Assembly (NCBI GenBank): GCA_947568835.1
Contig: OX387605.1
Coordinates: forward strand, 25,713,264 to 25,777,263
Origin: Protonemura montana
Lineage: Eukaryota > Arthropoda > Insecta > Plecoptera > Nemouridae
Reading direction: 5' to 3'
DNA: 64,000 nucleotides
A program made the position numbers and the translations under genes. Of the stretch, positions 12,801 to 23,500 are shown piece by piece. A model generated the notes under the pieces. The model saw only the letters and a list, made by a program, of their open reading frames with translations, did no database searches and was not told where the DNA came from. The first letter of the stretch is position 1, and every line of letters starts with the position of its first letter.

Positions 12801-15800
12801 TAAATAAATATTATTATTATTATAATAAGTACTAGCAGTGCCCGCTGCCTAGCGGCCGCTTAAGATTTTGAGATTACCATATTCTATGTTCTAATTGTTA
12901 CCATATTAGTATCATAGTAAGTAGTTTTGTTCCTACCTCACTAGAATTACTACTATACCATTAAAATTATTATTATCATTAACTGTATTTTATTGATATT
13001 ACTTTTATGTACTATCCTGACGATTCCTAATGGGATTCATGGCTTGTAAATGTGTTATTTGTTTAAGTCATCAAGGAAATCAATCAATCAATCAATCAAT
13101 CATGTCTTTGGTCCAACCTTTTGGCCGGCATGGAGCGTACAAAAAAGAGAAAATTGCCAGGTTTCCTTTCTAGGTAGTCAAATAGAGTTTTAACAAAAAC
13201 TATTTCAACTGGGTTTTGAATGCTAAGTGAAGAACAACTAAATTTCCCAACTTTTCATAACTTGTACCTGTTGCTTAATCAATAAAGCGACTCAGGGTCG
13301 ATTAAACCTTGCGAAGTCGGGCGTTTAAGGACGATTTTAGGCCATAACTGATTTTCTTTGCTTAAAAGACATTTTGTAAGAGAATACTCAGATAGAAACA
13401 CAAAAATAGGTAAATTTAAATTTAAATTTGGTGATGATTCAGGAAGGCTTTGTTCTGTCACAAAAAATAAATTAAATTTAGTAGCTGTCACTATTTTCTC
13501 TCTGTCCAAATCACCGTTTAATATTTGAACCTCAAAGGATCGGGGTTTAACTTTTAAACTGTCATTTGGAGGTCAAAGTAAGAAGTCACATTGATATTTT
13601 GTTTGTATTTCCAAGTCACCAAATATTCTGTTTTGAAGCAAACACATTGTTAAAAACTATTTTATTCTTGTTCTTTGTGTGTTGTCATAGTTTCTTGGTT
13701 TGCAATTATTAAAATATCATCGTTTTAAAGCAAATCACTGCGCCGGTTAAGATTGAACCTAAACAGCGTTGGTAAACTCAGCCCCTAGTCGTGTGGTTTA
13801 AATGGTGAACTTACCTCCTGGTCCACGTATTGAAGCAGATACGTCCATCCAGTGAAGTCGGCCGGGTCGTCTTTCACGGCGGTCCAGTACTTGTCGAGCT
13901 CCGGCAGCTTCTTCTTGCCCTCAGCCGCGGCAGGGGCGGAGTCTGAGCTGGGGGCGGCGCTGGGAGCGGCCTTCTCGTCCCCTGAGGTCGGAGAGTCTGG
14001 GTCGTACTCGCCCGCCGCCGCCTTGCGTGAACGTTTCGCTGCACCTTCCAGCGAAACCTCGTCTGCTTCCGTCTGCAGGCACGTTGTTCAACGTGATTTC
14101 ATTTATTGATTGATTGAGAGAATACCGGACTCAGTTTTTTTGAGAGGTTATTAGTGTTTCTTATAATAAAAAATCCCGTGCATTGCACGCGCTGGCAATT
14201 TAAATCAGATTTCACACATCAATATATTAATCCTAAGCGGACAGCAGTAAATTGAGAACACAGAGTCATATGGCTGCGTACAAACCTTGTTGCCTGCGTT
14301 TGACTGCTGTGCCTTGCGCTTCTTGTAGCTCTTCTCAGGAGGCAGTTCATCCTCGCTGACCTCCTCAGTCTCGGGCAGGTCGGCGACAGGCTGGGTCTGC
14401 TCGGGGAGTTCATCGTCCGACACGGCCTCCGTGTCCAGCGGTTCCTTGCTCTCGACCGGCAGCTCGTCCTCCGATACCTCTTCCGTGTCGGGAGCCACCG
14501 GAGCGGCAAGAAGCTCGGACGGCCATCCTGGAGATACAGGGATGAAAGTTAAGCAACACTGCGCTGGGTCAGGTATTGAATGGGTGACCACCATACACAT
14601 GACTAGTTCTGTTCGGGAGAGAGATTGGAGGGATGAAAGTTAGTACAGCAACTTCACTCGCCTTGCTTATCAACCTCTCGACAGCATGGATTTGTAGAGG
14701 AATCCTGTTGTTCGCGTTGTACCGTCCTTCGGAAGGGACGTTAAGCCGGTAGTCCCCTTGTTACTCTTCGACAGGAGTAGGCTACGTGCCGGCACCGGGT
14801 TTCCTCTCCTCCCTTCTAGGCTAGGTTAGGTTCATCATTATCCACTCATTCACCGACGCCATTAGACCAGTGCCGCATGGCTTGTTACCAAAACAGTGCG
14901 TCGTTAAATAAACTCCACTAATGAATTGATCGAGTAGAGCCCGAGTGTGGGATCTTACCGTTGGCCGCCTCCAGGACTGTCTCTTCTGCCGCCTCCCGGA
15001 CAGCGGCAAGCGACAGGTCTTCAGAACCGTCTCCACTGTCGCCCCCTTCATCCGAGCCGACTGCCTCCAGGTGCAGCCGTGGCGTGGACAGCGTTTGGGC
15101 GGAGGTGGGCGGGGACTCGGACAACTCAGGCATACCAACCTCTGAGAGCATCTCGATGTCGGAGCCGCTGCTTGAAGCCGCCTCCTCTTCGTCGACTGGA
15201 AAATAAAGACAGTTCTTAGATGCTTTGCTGAGAATGCAGAGATGGGGATCAAGATTTTCCTTTCGAAAAAACAGCGCATTTATTTGCAAATTCCAACTTA
15301 ACTCGCCATGTTTTCCCAACACTTGTCGCATGACTTCGTTTTTGTACCTTCAGTTGATTATTTTGTCTCGTTTCATAGAATGCATTTGACCTGGCTGAAG
15401 ACCTGGTTAAATATCTACCGTACACTAGCGGATTCTAGCAATGGCTACCAAAGAGCAGTTTGCAAGCTTGGGTGCATGCCAACCTGATAAAAGTTAAATG
15501 TAACCCAAAATATATTAATTTTAACTTTGTTTGATTAATATTTATTGACACTAGAATTATTAAATGTTTCAACCAAAGAAAAACATTTTTTCTGCTTGTA
15601 AAACGGATAGTTAACAGTAGCATCATGGTGTCATATTTTCTAGGTTGGTATGAGATCCCCAGAAAGTTGCAAACTCAAATTAATTCTAGTGTTAGCGCAA
15701 CAGTTGCGATTGACAAATCAATTATTATTAATAGCGTCCTGCATTAACGAAACCAGAGCGTGTAATCGAGCAAGATTGCTCGGCCTGCTTCCACTCACCG

Positions 15801-18205
15801 ATCTCCTGCACTTCCGGGCTGTCGTCGGCAGCGATGCATGTCTCCTCGATGACGCCGTTGTCAGGGTCGTCCATGAGGTACTCGTCCATCATGACTACGT
15901 CGGAACAGAAGGCGGGCTCGAGAGGTTCGTCCAGTGCCGCTTGGATCGCGTCCAGCCCGTCGGACTCTAACGTCTCAGTCTTAAAACAGGACAAACACGA
16001 TTGTTTTTAGACTCATGTCTACTTGATCTAACCGTTGAGTGTGCAGGTTCTAGGTAGAGACAGAACGTTAATGTTAAACCGTTGAGTGTGCAGGTTCTAG
16101 GTAGAGACAGAACGTTAATGTTAAACCGTTGAGTGTGCAGGAGAACGTTGATGTTAAACCGTTGAGTGTGCAGGTTCTAGGTAGAGACAGAACGTAAATG
16201 TTAAACCGTTGAGTGTGCAGGTTCTAGGTAGAGACAGAACGTTAATGTTTAACTTTCTGCGTGAAAGATATAACAAAAAAGGTTTAACATTAACGTTTTG
16301 CCTCTACCTAGAACCTGCACACTCAACGATCTAACCTTAGAACTAGTTTTTGACAGCACAATCACGCTTCAGCAAATACTATCAAATAGTGTAACCCGCT
16401 ATGTGTCCATTGCAGCGTTGGATCACATACCTCAAGGTCCAACAAGTGTGGAAAGTCCTCGTGACCAGGGCTGTCTGTGTCATCTTCTTCTGGCGACTGC
16501 TTAGCTCGAGTGTTCCGCGTTGCTCTGGTAGCTCGTGGAGTGGCCGCTTTCTTGCGTCCTCGGCCACGTTTTGCTCCCACCGGTCTGCCTGACCTCGTAC
16601 GACGTGGAGGAGAGTCTGCAAAGACAGGCAACGGTCGTCCGTATTCTCCGCTCTATTCTCAGTACACTCTGTACTTTTTAAACAGTTGAAACATTTGCCA
16701 TGAAACCAACGCACGGGGAGCTCAGCGGCATCTCATGGCGTTGCTTAAATGATCATTCGAGGACATTTACAGCAAACCAAGCGTGATCGGGCTACGCAGA
16801 GCTGCATGTATTGCAGTCCAATATAAGAAGCCGGCGGCTGCATGCAAAGAGGCTACGCAGCCAATCTCGCTCCGAGTTCGATAGCTCAAGTCACTGGTCG
16901 CCAGAAAAACAACAGTCTTTTACTAACAGTGCGAGGTAAACTCAATTTTATATAAATTGTTTATTGGTTTTTCCATAATATATGTTGGTCTGAATGCTGC
17001 CTGCAGCCCTCCCTCACAATTCTATGGGAAGGTAGGTCAGCAGCAAAGTTCCAGCTGCAATGGCAATCCAAACATCAAAGCTGAAGGGGAAAGATGTCTC
17101 TCAGTATTGTTAGCTTTGGTGCAGAATTTAAAACCTAATGCACTGACGTTCAATGAAACTTTTTGTTGAGGACGGAAGCAACCTCGATATACATCTACTT
17201 GAGTGTGAAAAAAAAACAGCATTGCAGGCTCCGGTCAATTAGTTGTCAGGGAACCAAGCACAGTTGTAGAGCGGTTTTAAGACCCACTCTCAATAAAGCC
17301 ATCTTTGTCGTTAACTTCACAGTTCGGTTGGAGCAACACCCACGACTGATGGAGATAGGGGTTCGAGTCTCCGTTAGGGCAACAATTTTTGTGAGGGTTC
17401 AAGTTTCCAATAATAAAATATTATGCCAATTGCTAGAGTTTGCAATTTAACACTTAAACCTTTTTATCGAAAAGGCAAAGCAAACGAGCGTCAAAGGGCC
17501 AAGACCTTCTCGCATGCAACTAGCGTACTGTGCGGGAGTTGATGCCAGCTATTGGCTACTTGTTTGACCTATTGCAAGAAATAGAGCTATGATGCAGCCA
17601 CCTGAAACGACTCCTGTTTCTGTGATTGCTAGATTCGCGTTTTCAGCCAGCAGTATTTTAACAATTTTCCCGAGACAGCTTTTCAGAGCTTTGCTTTAAC
17701 AGAATATATTGTCAGTACCCAGTTTTTCCTTTATTGGTGGTATAAACTGAAATTGGCTATATTATACCTTGTAGTCGTTAATCCAAGTAGTAACTTTCGT
17801 AGAAGCAACCTAGTACTACCTAATGTACACCAAGGTTGGTAGGCGACTACAATATTGTTTATCAACATAACGTATTGTTATTTAAGATACAGACTTGACA
17901 TGAATACAAAACAAAGGCGAAAGCTGGAAGTATGGCAATTTGACGTTCTATATTAAATAGCGCTAGCACGTAACGAAAATAAGGGATTGCTATGGTAGGT
18001 ACACGATTTGTTTAGTGTTATGTTAGCCACGCCGGCTTCGTATTGCGATATTTGCACTGTTTTGGCTACGGATCGTCGGACAGCGGATACCGAAGTCATT
18101 CAAAACGAGTTATTTACTTACAGAGACGTTGTTATTTTGTAAAAATGCTAGTAATGAATTACCTTGAGATTCTCCGGCGACATCGTCCTCTTCGTACGAC
18201 TCCAT
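861..18205 (-). CDS. PRPF39: Pre-mRNA-processing factor 39 (complete, 16 coding exons)
   Basis: HAT-repeat protein of the U1 snRNP that supports 5' splice-site recognition in the nucleus (known for the family). Exons in transcript order: 18163-18205, 16431-16615, 15799-15979, 14959-15195, 14286-14527, 13815-14072, 12386-12511, 11319-11476, 8559-8684, 7968-8148, 6665-6775, 5219-5513, 3789-4057, 2523-2707, 1820-1903, 861-1167. They total 2988 nt, all GT-AG, phase closed, giving 995 residues. Residues 1-350 are an acidic, low-complexity extension with three (D/E)TE(E/A)VS(E/D)DELP motifs. HAT repeats start near residue 353 ([20 protein letters not shown]) and include [32 protein letters not shown] and [20 protein letters not shown]. 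The tail is Gly/Tyr-rich with three QYPGG units and ends NYNYY. Human PRPF39 is about 670 residues; most of the difference is the N-terminal extension. The start is the first ATG of the 43-nt first exon (MESYEEDD). Confidence 0.95.
1291..1677 (+). mobile_element. 5S-rRNA-derived SINE copy (PRPF39 last intron)
   Basis: Diverged copy of the 5S-SINE family. It has the 5S-like head (GGTTCTCATAAGATCATCGAAG), the CAGTTCTGTTCGGGAGAGAGG segment, a conserved body with GACGTTAAGCCGGTG, and the 3' end CGACGCCATTAGACCAGTGCCACATGG. It lies antisense to PRPF39. Confidence 0.75.
2055..2172 (-). mobile_element. tRNA-derived SINE copy
   Basis: On the minus strand it has a tRNA-like head with a B box GGTTCGAGTCC, followed by the stretch (read TTGATGCCCAAAC on the plus strand in related copies) and the TTTTTGAGACGGTTATAGTG segment typical of this family. 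The GCATTGCAAGCGTTTGCAA tail is lost here. Confidence 0.65.
2765..3252 (+). mobile_element. 5S-rRNA-derived SINE with duplicated head
   Basis: The head begins GTGTTGGAAACACTGG and continues with the 5S-like GTTAAGCAACACTGCG and GGTGACCATCA boxes. The promoter-containing head unit is present twice in tandem (about 2812-2897 and 2898-2980) before a single body that ends in AACAGTGCGACATTAAAC. It lies in the PRPF39 intron between exons 13 and 14 and is antisense to the gene. Confidence 0.8.
3470..3700. mobile_element. Two facing tRNA-SINE fragments
   Basis: Minus-oriented piece at about 3470-3595 (tail, linker and tRNA-like head with reversed B box) is followed by a plus-oriented piece at about 3630-3700 (GCATCAATTTTTGAGAC...GTAGTGTTCATAATAATAAA). 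Both match the SINE at 62092-62252. Confidence 0.6.
4469..5189 (-). repeat. 41-bp minisatellite, locus 1 (PRPF39 intron)
   Basis: About 17.6 copies of a 41-bp unit with the core GATCAGCTGGCTGGATCC, each starting CTATCCAGGTTATTTGA on the plus strand. It ends about 29 bp from the 5' splice site of the exon 5219-5513 and lies about 410 bp from the next acceptor. The same unit in the same orientation occurs at 21115-21939 and 58723-59215. Confidence 0.95.
5884..6553. repeat. 114-bp tandem repeat (PRPF39 intron)
   Basis: About six copies with a regular 114-bp period; each includes GGCCATGATATACCCGTGG and ends near CCATGGCTACCAAACGTTG. The array fills the donor-side half of the intron 5514-6664. 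Confidence 0.9.
6945..7390 (-). mobile_element. LINE-like 3' fragment interrupted by a SINE tail
   Basis: Near-duplicate of 38165-38527; both encode on the minus strand a C-terminus containing [11 protein letters not shown] and [12 protein letters not shown]. At 7299-7363 it is interrupted by a truncated tRNA-SINE tail (minus, GCATTGCAAGCGTTTGTAA) flanked by the direct repeat AATCCTAC at 7291-7298 and about 7364-7371. The SINE therefore inserted into an older LINE-type copy. Confidence 0.65.
7480..7800 (+). mobile_element. MITE copy related to 50342-50771
   Basis: This stretch is highly similar to the right-hand 260 bp of the inverted-terminal-repeat element in BIRC6 (shared CTGACGTCAGTATGACGTCA, AAAGTTATGATC, AAACGCGTATTTGAACACAA and the terminal GATTTCCCTATT). 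Its left terminal repeat is diverged or missing. It sits in the PRPF39 intron just downstream of the donor at 7967. Confidence 0.65.
8172..8362 (-). mobile_element. LINE-A 3' end fragment
   Basis: Reverse complement of the 3' UTR that follows the [12 protein letters not shown]-terminus at 54840-55035 and 59876-60115 (GTAAATTTATAAAC, TAATTATTGTA, AGCTATTAATAAACAAAT). It is 5' truncated, as is usual for LINE copies. Confidence 0.75.
8812..11168. repeat. 31/32-bp minisatellite filling a PRPF39 intron
   Basis: About 74 copies of a 31- or 32-bp unit with core AAACCAGCAAGCGGTGGATG, taking up about 90% of the intron 8685-11318. Variants (GGGAGGGAAG, GGAAGGGGAG, GGGAGGAAG) alternate in blocks. Because the unit lacks minus-strand stop codons, all three minus frames stay open for about 800 codons; this is a composition effect and not a protein gene. 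Confidence 0.97.
12600..12825 (+). mobile_element. LINE-D 3' end fragment
   Basis: The plus strand reads [20 protein letters not shown] and ends at a stop at 12716-12718, followed by a 3' UTR finishing in AATAAATAAATATTATTATT. The (R)LWNxLP motif is the usual C-terminus of non-LTR retrotransposon ORF2 proteins. The following bases (about 12828-12860) match the inverted 3' tip of the repeats at 24281-26291. Confidence 0.75.
13185..13275 (-). repeat. Unclassified dispersed repeat (pair with 49917-50010)
   Basis: About 90 bp reappear in inverted orientation at 49917-50010 in BIRC6 (shared TTGGGAAATTTAGTTGTTCT on the minus strand). The class is unknown. Confidence 0.6.
14140..14222 (+). mobile_element. 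tRNA-SINE tail fragment
   Basis: 5'-truncated copy: TTTTTTTGAGAGGTTATTAGTG, an AATAAAAAATCC stretch, then GCATTGCACGCGCTGGCAA and ATTTAAATCAGATTTCA. It lies about 65 bp from the donor of the exon 14286-14527. Confidence 0.65.
14541..14910 (+). mobile_element. 5S-rRNA-derived SINE making up a PRPF39 intron
   Basis: The copy has the 5S boxes (GTTAAGCAACACTGCG, GGGTGACC), a full body and the 3' end AACAGTGCGTCGTTAAATAAA. The host intron is 14528-14958, so the SINE is about 86% of it. Only 13 nt separate it from the acceptor, and the antisense SINE sequence TTAACTTTCATCCCT supplies the pyrimidine-rich tract of that 3' splice site. Confidence 0.85.
15405..15700 (+). repeat. Dispersed ~300-bp repeat, possible MITE
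   Basis: This sequence recurs inverted at 27833-28132 in PHF12 (shared GCAAGCTTGGGTGCATGCC, CAACCTGATAAAAGTTAA, ACTAGAATT). Its two ends carry short related inverted motifs (ACACTAGCGGATTCTAG and the complement of CTAGTGTTAGC), which suggests a small DNA transposon. Confidence 0.5.
16030..16337. repeat. 47-bp tandem repeat with inverted last copy (foldback)
   Basis: Four full and one shortened direct copies of a 47-bp unit (GTTGAGTGTGCAGGTTCTAG core) at 16030-16250 are followed by one copy in inverse orientation (CTAGAACCTGCACACTCAAC) at 16281-16337. Transcripts or single strands could fold into a long hairpin. It lies in the PRPF39 intron 15980-16430. Confidence 0.85.
17285..17455 (+). mobile_element. 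Diverged tRNA-derived SINE
   Basis: The head contains GGTTCGAGTCT (B box) with GGAGCAACACCC upstream and continues AACAATTTTTGTGAGGGTT...AATAATAAAATATTATGCC into a decayed tail. It is in the first PRPF39 intron. Confidence 0.5.
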
Positions 18206-20591
18206 TTTCTAGTCGATCAATGAATGCTTGGGAAAAAAACAGCGTATCAGCAGATAGCATTCCAGTTTAACCAACCAGCAACGTCTTTACCCCCCACAAC
18301 TCAGATTCAATAATAAATGGTTAATTTTCTAAACTTCATTACATCAGTAACACTCATTTAATAAATATTCCTATAAGTTAATTCCGATAATTTAAAATAA
18401 CAACAACTTTTTATATGCTTTATTATATATGTATAATTCAACTTTTGTCTAGGGAGTTTATTCATATGTGTTGGCATCACTCCATAACGAGCGGAAAGTG
18501 CATCCAAGCAAATAACGCAGCGAAAATGTTGTATATAAATTTGCTAACGCAAATCACGATTTGTCTCACACTTTGTATGCCATGTTTTTGTTGCACATTA
18601 CATGCTTTAATATTTATCCGTTTCCAATGTTCATATTGTCATCTATTCGGACATTAAAAATACTATGCAGGAAACTGGATTCCAGAGTCTGCATAAGTTA
18701 AGAGTATAAACTTTTGAACCATTTACACTAGTCAGGGATGAGCAGCATCTTGAGATACAAGTATCTGCGATACTTATTGAGAAGTATCTTGATATTGTAA
18801 CTCTGGTACATTTTTAAAGTAAAATGAGCAGTGGGAATGGAAGGATAGGTTATGTGAGAAATATAAAGGTTTTACAACTGTGACCATTATGGTCTGTTTC
18901 CAGCATTCAACTAGTACAACATGTCTAGAAGATCGAGTTACCAGTCGAGCTTTGTCTTGAGAGGAACTACACCAGTACCTGAGACAGTCCAATAATTGCT
19001 TTGCTAGTTACAATGGCTTGTTCAATTTACATACCGCTTGAAATATATCAAACATCGATGAAATGTCTATTGATATTGAAGAAGCGTCATTATAAAGAAA
19101 AGTTTGTTCTCGATGGGAGCACACTTTTCCCTTCACCTAACCAATCAACTTTATAAATGCAAATTTCTTTTCATTAAAAAGTATCTTCAAGATTCTTACG
19201 TATTTTGTATCTTGAGATAATTTTTGTGGCAGTATCTTGTACAGATATCTCAGATAATTTTTAAAATGTATCTTGCCCATCCCAGACCCTGGGATTTTGT
19301 GTGCTTAACATAAAAGACCCTGGTATTAGAAACATGCTCTGAAAGCTGGCGCATGGTTGGCCTGCGTTGGCCTGGGTTTTTGAGAAGTTTAGTTTAAACC
19401 AGAGGCTTTAAGAAAACTTAACAGGAGTGACATAAAATTAAACTTGTCTACTCATTTTGGCCTATTTATTTAGTTTGCAAGTGGTTTTAAACAAGTTTAC
19501 CTCACAAAACTCAATTGGACTAACTTTATAGGAACAAACACTTCCACCTGTTATGTCGCTGATTAAGTAAACTTTCTTAATTGATGGCTTAATCTGTTGC
19601 TTCGACTCCAGTTGAGAGGAAAATGCTTCAAGTATTACATGTTTTTATTTCAAAATCTGCCGTAGGTTGGAAGCTAAAACAGCAATGCAATAAAAATAAT
19701 TAACAGTACATCAGAAAGAAAATGGCCTTTAAATTTTGCGTTGGAAATCTAGTCCGTGATGGAAAGAAGGAAATAAGCTTTAAAAACATGCGTCAAGTTT
19801 GAAAAAAAAAGTAGTATAAAAAGACAAGAAATACCAGACATCTTCAGAAAAAATGTACAATTTTAAAAGATAAATGTAAAAATAGATGGGTATTTTCTGG
19901 GCAAAAATAAAACTAAAAGATAAATTTCATAATTTTAAGAGATCTCAAATTAAAATTTCTGTGATGAAAGAAAGGGAGGCCACCAATCTTTCAATAACTG
20001 TCCAAATAAAAACTGTAGGCAAGTGAAAGAAGAAAAACGTTGAAGCAGTTAAAAAATGCTGAAAGTGTTCGTCTTCCATAAGAACCTATATTAAAAGTGT
20101 CAACTGCTTGTCTGACTGAAAATAAGACCAGTCAATAAATCCTTGACTAGGTTCTTTCACGCGAGATCTTACTGGAGATTGGAACTTGAAAGATTTTCCC
20201 AAAAATTGCTGGTCAAAAATCTGACTAGTTTAAGAAAACACTGACAATTCTGCTAAGTCCGTAATCTCTCAAGAGAGTCAATGTTCAAGTACATAGACTT
20301 TCTTGGCAGATCCTGGCTTGGAAGATTTTTTAGCTGTGCAACATTTTTTATTTTGGTGGTATTTGAAAAAAGTGCCCCCCCCCCCCCCCCCCCTTAACCT
20401 TCTTTTACTTGTTGAAATGTAAGTTTTGAGGGCTTTTAAAAATTTGATATCTTTTTTGCTATTTCCCAATAAAAACTCCCAATAAAAATATGTTAAAAAT
20501 TCATCGAAACTTCAATCGAACTTTAAACGCATTCTGTGAAGCCAATTTAAAAACAAAAAAAAGCCGCGGAGCACGACATTTTTGCCGCGCA
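18206..20591. other. Intergenic region, PRPF39 5' end to PHF12 3' end
   Basis: PRPF39 and PHF12 are in tandem on the minus strand. This 2.4 kb should hold the PRPF39 promoter and 5' UTR next to 18205 and the PHF12 3' UTR next to 20592. I see no convincing open reading frame. It contains one hAT-like MITE and a run of about 20 C at 20377-20396. A minus-strand AATAAA near 20346 could serve PHF12. Confidence 0.6.
18733..19283. mobile_element. hAT-like MITE (non-autonomous)
   Basis: The left end CAGGGATGAGCA and the right end TGCCCATCCC (complement GGGATGGGCA) form a short inverted terminal repeat of the CAGGGGTGGGCAA kind found in hAT elements. Inside, GATACAAGTATC-like palindromes and repeated TATCTTGAGATA occur at both ends. 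No transposase is encoded. A clean 8-bp target duplication was not identified, so the class is tentative. Confidence 0.45.
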
Positions 20592-23500
20592 CTAGACCGA
20601 GTTGGCTGTTGGAGCTGCGTCAGTGAGCGCGAATACGAATCGGAGACAGCCAAACGTGACGAGTGATCCGTGAACCAAGGGGGCGGATCCCTCCCACCCG
20701 ACTCCTCCCCCTGCTTGACAAGAACACGTGTGCCATGTCGGTGCCGGAGGGGGTGTGGCCTGCAAGGACACCCGACGAGCTGCAACCAATCGGCGCACTG
20801 CGTTCGCTGCGTCGTCCGCATCACCCCGCCCCTCGCCACGCCCCTCCCCCGACCACCCGTCAGCTGCGTAGAGCACTTGGTCCACAGTCGTGCCGTGTTC
20901 GCTGTAGTTGAGAAGCTCGAAGCTGCGCGACAGCTGCAAGGTCAAGTACAACCTGGACCATTCGTCTCAAATAACATGGTACCCATACCAGAACCCAAAC
21001 CAGAACTAAACGATTTTAAGAAGCCAAAACCATACTTTGACATTTTGTGAAAACCGAAATTGGAATCGAACCATAATTCAAGGTTTTGCTGTAATAGGAA
21101 TCACCTTTCATCCTTGCTCTATCCACGTTATTTGAAATCAGCTGGCTGGATCCTATGCTCTATCCAGGTTATTTGAGATCAGCTGGCTGGATCCTATGCT
21201 CTATCCAGGTTATTTGAGATCAGCTGGCTGGATCCTATGCTCTATCCAGGTTATTTGAAATCAGCTGGCTGGATCCTATGCTCTATCCAGGTTATTTGAG
21301 ATCAGCTGACTGGATCCTATGCTCTATCCAGGTTATTTGAAATCAGCTGACTGGATCCTATGCTCTAGCCAGGTATTTGAGATCAGCTGGCTGGATCCTA
21401 TGCTCTATCCAGGTTATTTGAGATCAGCTGGCTGGATCCTATGATCTATCCAGGTTATTTGAGATCATCTGGCTGGATCCTATGTTCTATCCAGGTTATT
21501 TGAGATCAGCTGGCTGGATCCTATGCTCTATCCAGGTTATTTGAGATCAGCTGGCTGGATCCTATGCTCTATCCAGGTTATTTGAGATCAGCTGGCTGGA
21601 TCCTATGCTCTATCCAGGTTATTTGAAATCAGCTGGCTGGATCCTATGCTCTATCCAGGTTATTTGAGATCAGCTGACTGGATCCTATGCTCTATCCAGG
21701 TTATTTGAAATCAGCTGACTGGATCCTATGCTCTAGCCAGGTATTTGAGATCAGCTGGCTGGATCCTATGCTCTATCCAGGTTATTTGAGATCAGCTGGC
21801 TGGATCCTATGATCTATCCAGGTTATTTGAGATCATCTGGCTGGATCCTATGTTCTATCCAGGTTATTTGAGATCAGCTGGCTGGATCCTGTGCTCTATC
21901 TAGGTTATTTGAGATCAGCTGGCTGGATTCTATGCGTGGCTCACCTCGTCATAAAAGATGGTGGCGTGTTTTCGTGACAAGAACGCGCAAGCTCCGAAGG
22001 TGTCGAGCTCAAGATCGTTGCCCGAGCCGGTGCCGACCGTGAGCGAGTGCCGCGTCATGCGCACTCCAAGGCCGCCACCCGCGGGGCAGAGCCGAGCGCG
22101 GCAGTGCTGCCAACATGGAGAACAAAACTTGTATTGAGTTCAGCCAAACTGAGTTGTATATCAGCACTTTGTAGACCTGTGTAAAAAAAAACTTTGTCCC
22201 TACAAAAAAAGATCAATACATGGCAAAATAATATGTCATACTCAAGTCTGAATCCTGATGCATCGAGTAAATTAGGTTAGGTTAGGTTGGTTTTACATGG
22301 TGTTGTACAAGGGATGTTTTAGCCCCTTAAAACTAAAACTCTAATCTCTTGAAAAAATAAAGCACTTTGTCCATGAGCACTTTGATCTCAAGTTGGTCGT
22401 ACTTTCCATCCTTCGCTTGCTGGTTTCAGCAGTCTCGAGATGCAAGACAGGTGTGGACTTTACCTGTCGTGGTGTTGTTGGCGGTCCTGCGACGTTGCGG
22501 TTAAGTTGGCGCACACGCTGCCTTGCTAGCTCAAGTACCAGACGAGGATGAAGCCAACGCATCTCCTCATCATCCCCCTCATCATCGCCCACGTCATTGT
22601 TGTCTACGACTCTGTAACAACTTGATTTTTTAGATGTCTATCGAGCAACGGAGATATTGATGACTGATTTCATTAAAATCTGCCTAAACTTGGTTTTAAC
22701 TCAGTTGAATCAAATCAACGCTGACTTTCTGAGAGTAGAGTTGATCCCATATGATAACCAAGTTTTAAGATGCTTGTGCTTATTGCTATGTCAATTGTGT
22801 GCAGTCCCATATGATAACCAAGTTTTAAGATCCTTGTGTGCTATGCTTGTGCTTATTGCTATGTCAACTGTGTGCAGTCCCATATGATAACCAAGTTTTA
22901 AGATCCTTGTGTGCTATGCTTGTGCTTATTGCTATGTCAATTGTATGCAGTCCCATATGATAACCAAGTTTTAAGATCCTAGTGTGCTATGCTTGTGCTT
23001 ATTGCTATGTCAATTGTGTGCAGTCCCATATGATAACCAAGTTTTAAGATCCTTGTGTGCTAAGCTTGTGCTTATTGCTATGTCAATTGTGTGTAGTCCC
23101 ATATGATAACCAAGTTTTAAGATCCTTGTGTGCTATGCTTGTGCTTATTGCTATGTCAATTGTGTGCAGTCCCATATGATAACCAAGTTTTAAGATCCTC
23201 GTGTGCTATGCTTGTGCTAATTGCTATGTCAATTGTTCTTCGTAAGCTTGCTCACGAGGCTTGATCCTTTGCTCCGTCCACGACTTACCCTCGGCTTGGC
23301 TGACATCCATTGGGCAAACTGGCGACGCTGTGCCGTCCGTTAACAGCTTGGTTGACAGGCACATCCTGGACACAGAAAAACATCAACGTCATGCCAAGGT
23401 TCAGCCCTTCAGCCGTTAAAAGCAACACCGACTTGGTTTCGAATTTTCCTTTTCAGCGCTGTTACCTTGTCAGCACCAGCTTGACGTAATGCGATGCCGG

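Noticed and set aside
20377..20396. Run of about 20 C as a regulatory or structural signal
   Set aside because: A simple homopolymer, which may be a sequencing or slippage product; nothing around it supports a function.
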